DNA from: Costus lasius
Lineage: Eukaryota; Streptophyta; Magnoliopsida; Zingiberales; Costaceae
Assembly (NCBI GenBank): GCA_027563935.2
Contig: CM050454.1
Coordinates: forward strand, 27,215,501-27,279,500
Length of the DNA stretch: 64,000 nt
Direction: 5' to 3'
In this document: positions 58,408 to 64,000 of the stretch, piece after piece
Layout: the number at the start of each line of letters is the position of its first letter
Numbering within the stretch: the first letter of the stretch is position 1
Notes under the pieces: generated by a model
What the model was told of the DNA's origin: nothing
Seen by the model: only the letters and a program-made list of their open reading frames with translations
Database searches by the model: none
Position numbers and translations under genes: made by a program

Positions 58408-60124
58408 TGTTGGGGTATGCCCTTAAGGCTAATGTTTGAGGCCTTTGGGATTGTAGCAGTATCATGTAATAAACTTTTGTGTTTATAAAGGCATGGTTAT
58501 TATTCAGGTTGTTACCTTGTCTGCTGTAATAAGTGTACTTCTGAATAATGTCTCAAAGCTGTTCAGCTAGGCTGACAGGCTATATGTCCTTAGTCGAGAT
58601 ATCTTGGTGAACATGAGACAGCCTTGATATGATTGAGACTAATATGTGTTCTAATCTTATAGGATGCTTCGAGCATGGAATAAGATGTAGACTCATGGGT
58701 ACATTGGATGTACTGGACAGACCCTACTGGGATATTCCATTGCTTGTCACAATGTGAATAATCCTTGTTTGCATCAAGTGGCACATGTCCTTTGACTTGA
58801 GATCACTTGTGTTTCTAAATGATGAATGTCATTATTTTGAGGTAGTTCAATATCATTTGAAAGATAATGGTTATAGACTATCTTGGATAATGATCATGAG
58901 TCAGGTTCGGATACTAGTGATAGATAAAGGATTGCCGTCTCCTTGTGGAAGGAGTGTGGTGTTCTAAAGGGGCCCCCCTTATATGAGATGATTGAGAAAG
59001 TGTATGGCCATACCCAGATGACTATGTTCATCTGATCTAATCATGCTCATCATATTGGAGCTACAAGTTTGACACACTTGTCCAATAAGAACATCCAGTG
59101 GCAAAGGAAACATGTATGCCTTGTGAAATGATTCACACTTGTGCTGTGGTTTGGGTGTAGTCTTGGAAGACTCTTTCCTTTATATCGGGAGACAGTGATG
59201 TGTTGCTAGATACCCCTCACTGATTGTGATAACGTGAGTTATCGTTACCGACATTTAAAGGAAACCCTTAGGGTCGCACAATTTGATGATATGGCTTACT
59301 TAAGTCAGATCGTGTGGACTGAATTGTTTTAGTTCAGTTAAAAGGAGATTAGACTCTGATTGTAAGTGAGATCTGGTCTGATCATGTTTGATTGATTAGG
59401 GCTTCAGATCGGTAAGCTTCGATCGAGAGTATGGATGCTAGATCGAAGAGATCAAGAGCATCAAGAGATGAACGGTTAGATCTTGAACCGTTTGGTTCAT
59501 AGAGATCTAGACCATGGCTTGGGCTGGTTTAATTTGGGTTTTTGAACCGAATTGAATTGAACCTAATTGGCTTGAACCGGTTCACATGGGTGAACGTATG
59601 GTTCAAGGTTTAAAGGCATCTTGGGCGGTTTTTCTTCAAGTGGTCGCATGGCTTGATAACCTTCCATTTTTGGAAGTGTAACGCCATCACTTGAATGAGA
59701 AAAACCTCAACGCAATTTGCCAATTACTCTCTTGTCTCCTTCATTCGACGAAGAGAGGGACTTGGACAAGGTAGCTCTCGGCCAAGCACATCTCATCATC
59801 AACACACGACAAGGAACTTTGGGGAGATCTCTTGCTAGCACAAGGAAGATCCTAAAGGGTAGCCATCTCTCATCTAGTGTGTGTTTTCTTTGGAGGAGTG
59901 CTTACTTGCCCTCTTGCTTCCAAGCCGACACCCTTTATCATGGCTATGGTAAAAGATCTCAAACTTGATCTTTGCAATACATATAAAGTTGATCATATAT
60001 ATGTGTTCATGCAAACGATTTTATTTAAACCCTAGAAGAGTACATTTTCCGCATGCTCTAGGGTTCGCCCCCCTCTAGAAAGGGGTTTTATCTGCCTGCG
60101 CTCCCCCTTGAAGGGGACTCTTCA
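58408..60124 (+). repeat. 3' LTR of C5 (1717 bp)
   Basis: Same length and ends as 39700-41416. About five differences by eye (for example CATAATGG against CATATTGG near 40344/59052, and TTATTGAAA against TTATTTAAA). Followed by TAAAC and Gy2 gag. Confidence 0.95.
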
Positions 60125-60350
60125 TAAACACTTCTTGGTTCCTCTCTATGCTTGTCCAGTATAACCTAGCAGTACCTTCTAAGAGACAACGGGTGAACCT
60201 AACCTTAGATCGACTAGGCATCATGCTCCAGTCAAAATATCATTCGAGTTTGTCAACCCAATCTAGGAACTCTCTAGGGTCAAGGGAACCACTAAAGGTT
60301 GGGGGTGTGAGTTTGATGTAGGGTGGAGACACGGAATTTGATACTAATTA
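60125..60350 (-). pseudogene. Gy2 Gag N-terminal piece
   Basis: The minus strand encodes a Gag start region: IKLTPPTFSGSLDPREFLDW and, further on, TARLYWTSIERNQEVF, which joins across C5 to RRPPIERWEEMRDKLREKY. A stop, TGA at 60242-60240, sits where Trp is likely (LE-stop-YFDW). The first codons are uncertain: the frame continues upstream to about 60350 without a clear ATG, and then the sequence turns AT-rich. No leader, primer site or LTR of Gy2 was recognised. Confidence 0.8.
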
Positions 60351-60986
60351 AAGTCCGATTATTATTATTATTATTATTTTAATTTTCAAAATAAAGTGCA
60401 AAATTTAGAAAATAGCTAGAAAATAGCAAATAGATTTCAGTGCTACAAAATATCATTTACGAGAAGTTGTTATGTCTTTCGGACTGATCCATTGTAGCTT
60501 CAGTTGGATCAACTCGTCCCTCTCGTAGAGCAAAGTGAGTTCTTCCTCGTGACGCCAAAGATCAAGATTTTGGTGGCGCCGATTGCTAAAATACCTGCGC
60601 AAACAAACATATACAGATTAGCGAACAGGAAGTTGAAGCAGGAAATTCATGGAGATCAGAAACAGGGAACGCGAGGTTTGCGTCGTTCATCGACGCTCGA
60701 GCGTGGATTGCTCGTCGGAGGATTTGGAAGCAAGGAGGAGACGAGGCGGCGTCGGTATCGTCGGAACACCGACGGCTGGTGGTGGGGCGAGGCGAGGGTG
60801 GCAACGCAGGCGGAGGTGGGGACGCGCTGTTCAGCAGAACAGGGGAGACGCGGGATCAGATCAGGAATCGTTGGCGTTCGTCCTATGGTGCACGATCACC
60901 AGAATTGCTACGTCTGGGAGTCACCGTGATCATGGCGAAGAGGTGGCCGGAGTTTGGTGACGGGCAGTGACTGGTCGGAGGAGCAT
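60351..60986. other. Unidentified sequence between Gy2 gag and C8, with an ATT microsatellite
   Basis: The left part is AT-rich with an (ATT)n run at 60358-60380. From about 60640 it becomes GC-rich. The plus strand is open for 141 codons (60504-60929) with no recognisable domain. On the minus strand a pyrimidine-rich stretch ends in TTTGCGCAG near 60594, like a plant splice acceptor. TGGCGCCGATTGC at 60574-60586 resembles a tRNA-Asp primer site. These readings conflict, so I leave it unassigned: Gy2 5' sequence, another old LTR end, or a captured host fragment. Confidence 0.4.
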
Positions 60987-62664
60987 TGTTGGGGTATGCC
61001 CTTAAGGCTAATGTTTGAGGCCTGTGGGAATGTATCTGTATCATGTAATAAACTGTTATGTTTATAAAGGCATGGTTATTATTCAGTTGTTTACATTGTC
61101 TGCTGCAATATATGTTCTTCTGAATAATGTCTCAAAGCTGTTCAGCTGGGCTGACATGCTGTTATGTCCTTAGTCGATATATCTTGGTGAACATGAGACA
61201 GCCTTGATATGGTTAAGACTAATATGTGTTCTAATCTTATAGGATGCTTCGAGCATGGAATAAGATGTAGACTCATGGGTACATTGGATGTGCTGGACAG
61301 ACCCTACTAGGTTATTCAATTGTTTGTCACAATGTGAATAATCCTTGAATATGACAAGTGGCACATTTCCTCTGACTTGAGATCACTTGTGTTTTCTAAA
61401 TGATGATTGTCATTGTTTTGAGATAGTTCAATATCATTTGAAACATAATGATTATAGACTATCTTGGATGGTGAGCTTGAATCAGGTTAGGGCACTAGTG
61501 ATAGACATAGGATTGCCGTCTCCTTGTTCAAGGAGTGTGATGTTCTAAAGGGGCCCCCTGGATGAGATGATTGAGAAAAGAGTATGGCCATACCCAGGTG
61601 ACAGTGTTCATCTGATCTAATCATGCTCATCATATTGGAGCTACAAGCTTGACACGCTTGTCCAATAAGAACATCCAGTGGCAAAGGAAATATGCATGCC
61701 TTGTGAATTGATTCACACTTGTGCTATGGTTTGGGTGTAGTCTTGGAAGACTCTTTCCTTTATATCGGGAGACAGTGATGTGTTGCTAGATACCCCTCAC
61801 TGATCGTGATAATGTGAATTATCGTTACCGACATTTAAAGGAAACCCTCAGGGTCGCACAATTTGATGATATGGCTTACTTCAGTCAGATCGTGTGGACT
61901 GAATTGTTTGGGTTCTGTTTAAAGGGATTTAATCTCTGATTGTAAGTGAGATCTAGTCTGATCATGTTTGATTGATTAGGGCTTGAGATCGGTAAGCTTC
62001 GATCGAGAGAATGATTGCTAGATCGGGCAGATCAGAAGCATCAAGAGATTAACGGTCAGATCTGGAGCCTTAGGGTTTATTTGAGATCTAGACTAGATCA
62101 TTGGCTTGATTGGTTCTTAAACCGAACCAATGTGAACCGGCTCATGAAATGAGCGCATGGTTCAAGGCTTGGCTACTTGTTCACTTGGCGTGAACATTGG
62201 AGCGAGTGGTGTGGCTATTTTTAGTAACCACGATCTCCACTTGGAGATAACGCTCACGTTCGAATAGCTCTTGCTATTCTCGCCTCTCAAGCGACCTCTC
62301 TCTCGACACTCGTTGTGTGTGGCGACGCTTGGAAGATAGAGGAGGTTTTTGGCCAAAAGAGATCAACACATCTCCATCCCTTTTCACTCGATCAAGGACT
62401 CCAAGGAACCTTGCTAGCACAAGGAGCACCAAGGGTAGGCGCATTGATCATCTTGTGTGTGAAACTTAGGAGAAGGCTCGCTTGCGTCTTTCCTTCCAAA
62501 GCTTCATCAAACCGATGGCAATGGTATGAGTTTATCTTCATCTATTCAAATATTCGAAAGCTAGTTATATGACATATATAGATCCTTTGAAATCCTAATA
62601 TCCCATGCAAAATTTTGTTGCGCCACCATTAGGGTTTCTACCCCTTAGTTAGGGGTTCCCATCA
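60987..62664 (+). repeat. 5' LTR of C8 (1678 bp)
   Basis: TGTTGGGGTATGCCC to TTCCCATCA. Stem GATAATGTGAATTATC at 61808-61823. One CCCC/GGGG hairpin lies near the end. Confidence 0.92.
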
Positions 62665-62666
62665 AT

Positions 62667-62678
62667 TGGTATCAGAGC
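62667..62678 (+). promoter_or_regulatory. Primer binding site of C8
   Basis: TGGTATCAGAGC, two bases after the LTR; initiator tRNA-Met type. Confidence 0.93.
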
Positions 62679-64000
62679 TAGGGTTATATGTTCATATGAT
62701 TGCTTTGATTGTGAATCCATATATGCTTAGATCTTATATGTGCGAAACTAGTTTATGCTTTTCTTTTTGCGCATTTATGTTGGCGCATGTTGTAGCTTAA
62801 GTTTTCTCAAAAGGAAATATCACATGCGCGCTTAACATTAGATCTAAGGCCCTGCTATAAACCCTTAGACGGGTTATTAGGGTTGAAATCACCCCCTAGG
62901 TCAGATCCAATCAGTCTGATCAGACTATCTGACAGCCTTGATGGGTCGACTGGATAGCACCTTGGCGCAAGCTTGAGGTGGCTACAGGTCGACTGCAGAC
63001 AGGCGTGTAGCGATGTCTGATTGAGACGACCCATGAACGCACCTGAGTTAGGCCCGGGGTCACACCCGCTTGCCAGACCTCAGTGTGGTTGTTCAGCCCT
63101 GGCGCATGCATGGTTGACCTTATGGTCGACTCAAGTCAGTTAGGACTTGGTGCATGCAAGGGCAGAGGATCTGACTAGGTTGGTTGAGTGGATCCCTAGT
63201 AATGGACCGTTCTAAGGTTGTAGGGCAAATAAGGAAAAATTAAAATTGATCCCATGGGGTTTTTCGAAAAATTTTAATTTTTTATGATGGATCACATGAT
63301 TGCTGATTGGATGCATATGTTTGTCTATTTAGTCTTATGTGGGCTGCCCATATTAATTGTGTGCTGTGCTGGGGCCTGCGTGCCTGGGATTTAAAATTGT
63401 TGTAAATTAATTATTGTGATCTACGCATCACATTGCTTTAATTTATAAAATGTTATTGACCTGCGTGTCAATCTTGTCTAGATAGTTAAATTTGTAATTT
63501 AATTAGACAAGAGCACAGAGCACACTTGGCAGAGGCGCATGCAGCAGTGGCTTGACCAGGTGGGAGGTCTAGGGTTTGACCCTAGGACCTGGCGCATTTT
63601 CCTGGTGGGCGCACCAGAGCTGCAATTGGCGCTTGGGCCCTGGTATGGGCCAGATGAGCAGCAAAAGACCCATGAAGAGCAAGTGAAGACTTAAACTAGG
63701 TTAAGGTCTTCTAGGGCTATGGGCTTTTACCACATAAGAACCATGCTTTCTTTTATTGCTTATATAAGTAGAACAGCATGTTTTAATTTATCTTCTGCTA
63801 TCACCATAGGAATTGTATGATAGTGAAGAAGATAAAAGACCGTTAAAATCCAACGCTAAAATATCAAGCTCGTAAGCCTTCTGACGCGAAACCTCACTGT
63901 TCTGATTATCGTTGGAGCCGTGTTGTACCCACTCAGTGGGCACGTCCATCTATCTTCAGACGGTGTGGGATTACACCTGTGTGTTACAGAGTAGGGATTT
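62679..64000 (+). other. C8 leader (partial)
   Basis: Hairpin run at 63373-63511 (loops CTGCGT, CTACGC, CTGCGT, then the long hairpin), T-arm-like hairpin at 63566-63589 and palindrome CCCACTCAGTGGG at 63928-63940. No gene was seen before the window ends. Confidence 0.8.

Larger units (their letters stand above)
39700..60124 (+). mobile_element. C5: copia element with both LTRs, hosting C6 and C7
   Basis: 5' LTR 39700-41416, primer site 41419-41430, leader, coding pieces at 43228-44999, 46664-47592 and 57198-58387, 3' LTR 58408-60124. The target duplication TAAAC (39695-39699, 60125-60129) sits in Gy2 gag, and C5 is in the opposite orientation to Gy2. Both LTRs are 1717 bp with about five differences by eye. 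The coding region is interrupted by solo LTR C6, by C7, and by a 481-bp duplicated segment next to C7. Confidence 0.95.
14505..60350 (-). mobile_element. Gy2: Ty3/gypsy (chromovirus-like) element split into three pieces, host of the nest
   Basis: Three minus-strand pieces join exactly once the nested copia elements are removed. 60125-60350 is the start of Gag; 36299-39699 is the rest of Gag through most of integrase; 14505-15450 is the integrase C-terminus plus a 3' noncoding tail. The joints are proven by 5-bp target duplications: TAAAC at 39695-39699 and 60125-60129 around C5, and AGGAG at 15446-15450 and 36299-36303 around C3. Across both joints the reading frame continues. No LTR or primer site could be assigned: the 3' end is cut by C2 and the 5' end fades into unidentified sequence before C8. 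Gene order and the DEWKTAFKT and YFDD motifs fit CRM, Reina or Galadriel chromoviruses. Confidence 0.88.
60987..64000 (+). mobile_element. C8: copia element, 5' LTR and leader, running off the right edge
   Basis: 5' LTR 60987-62664, primer site 62667-62678 and 1.3 kb of leader to the window end, just short of gag. The bases before the LTR are AGCAT; the partner duplication is off-window. The leader is of the C7 type (T-arm-like segment, CTGCGT loops). Coding content cannot be judged. Confidence 0.92.

Noticed and set aside
60574..60586. TGGCGCCGATTGC as a tRNA-Asp primer binding site
   Set aside because: No LTR terminus could be placed next to it and one base differs from the usual motif; it is kept only as a note in the unassigned region.

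Overview
The window is plant repetitive (intergenic, probably heterochromatic) DNA. It is made almost entirely of nested LTR retrotransposons. I found no host protein gene that I can support, no tRNA or rRNA gene and no CRISPR array. The plant assignment rests on Ty1/copia polyproteins (Gag-PR-IN-RT-RNase H) and Ty3/gypsy chromovirus-like polyproteins (Gag-PR-RT-RNase H-IN), on initiator tRNA-Met primer sites (TGGTATCAGAGC), and on a C-to-T decay pattern concentrated in CG and CHG contexts. I cannot name the species.

Layout. Gy2 is a minus-strand Ty3/gypsy element and is the scaffold. It survives as pieces at 14505-15450, 36299-39699 and 60125 to about 60350. One Ty1/copia family (LTRs of about 1.66-1.72 kb, a leader of about 1.8 kb, one polyprotein of about 1294 codons) has entered it repeatedly. 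From left to right: Gy1 (1-6384, minus, Ty3/gypsy with a 3.39 kb LTR, running off the left edge) sits inside copia C1 (6385-9246, plus); C1 sits inside copia C2 (9247-14504, plus); C2 abuts the 3' end of Gy2. Copia C3 (15451-36298, minus, target duplication AGGAG) sits in the Gy2 integrase. Copia C4 (16981-28739, minus, ATAGC) sits in the 3' LTR of C3. A gypsy solo LTR, Gy3 (23479-26096, GTGTG), sits in the C4 leader. Copia C5 (39700-60124, plus, TAAAC) sits in Gy2 gag. C5 holds a copia solo LTR, C6 (45000-46663, TATGG), and a full copia element, C7 (47593-56716, plus). Copia C8 starts at 60987 and runs off the right edge before its gag.

State of the genes. Only C7 keeps a complete uninterrupted polyprotein (51128-55009, 1293 aa) with all catalytic residues visible. 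Its two LTRs differ at two sites by eye. The Gy1 frame is open for 951 codons up to the left window edge. C1, C2, C3 and Gy2 carry nonsense codons, nearly all C-to-T or G-to-A changes. C4 and C5 carry single-base frameshifts. LTR divergence agrees with the nesting: C7 is younger than its host C5, and C4 is younger than its host C3.

Most interesting signals. The copia leader carries a run of short hairpins, three with near-identical six-base loops, whose stems change by compensatory substitutions between copies, plus two perfect 13-base palindromes that also covary. The gypsy LTRs carry tandem 15-base inverted repeats with covarying stems. C7 is flanked by a 481-bp direct duplication of its target instead of a normal 5-bp target duplication, and its 5' LTR lacks the terminal TG.
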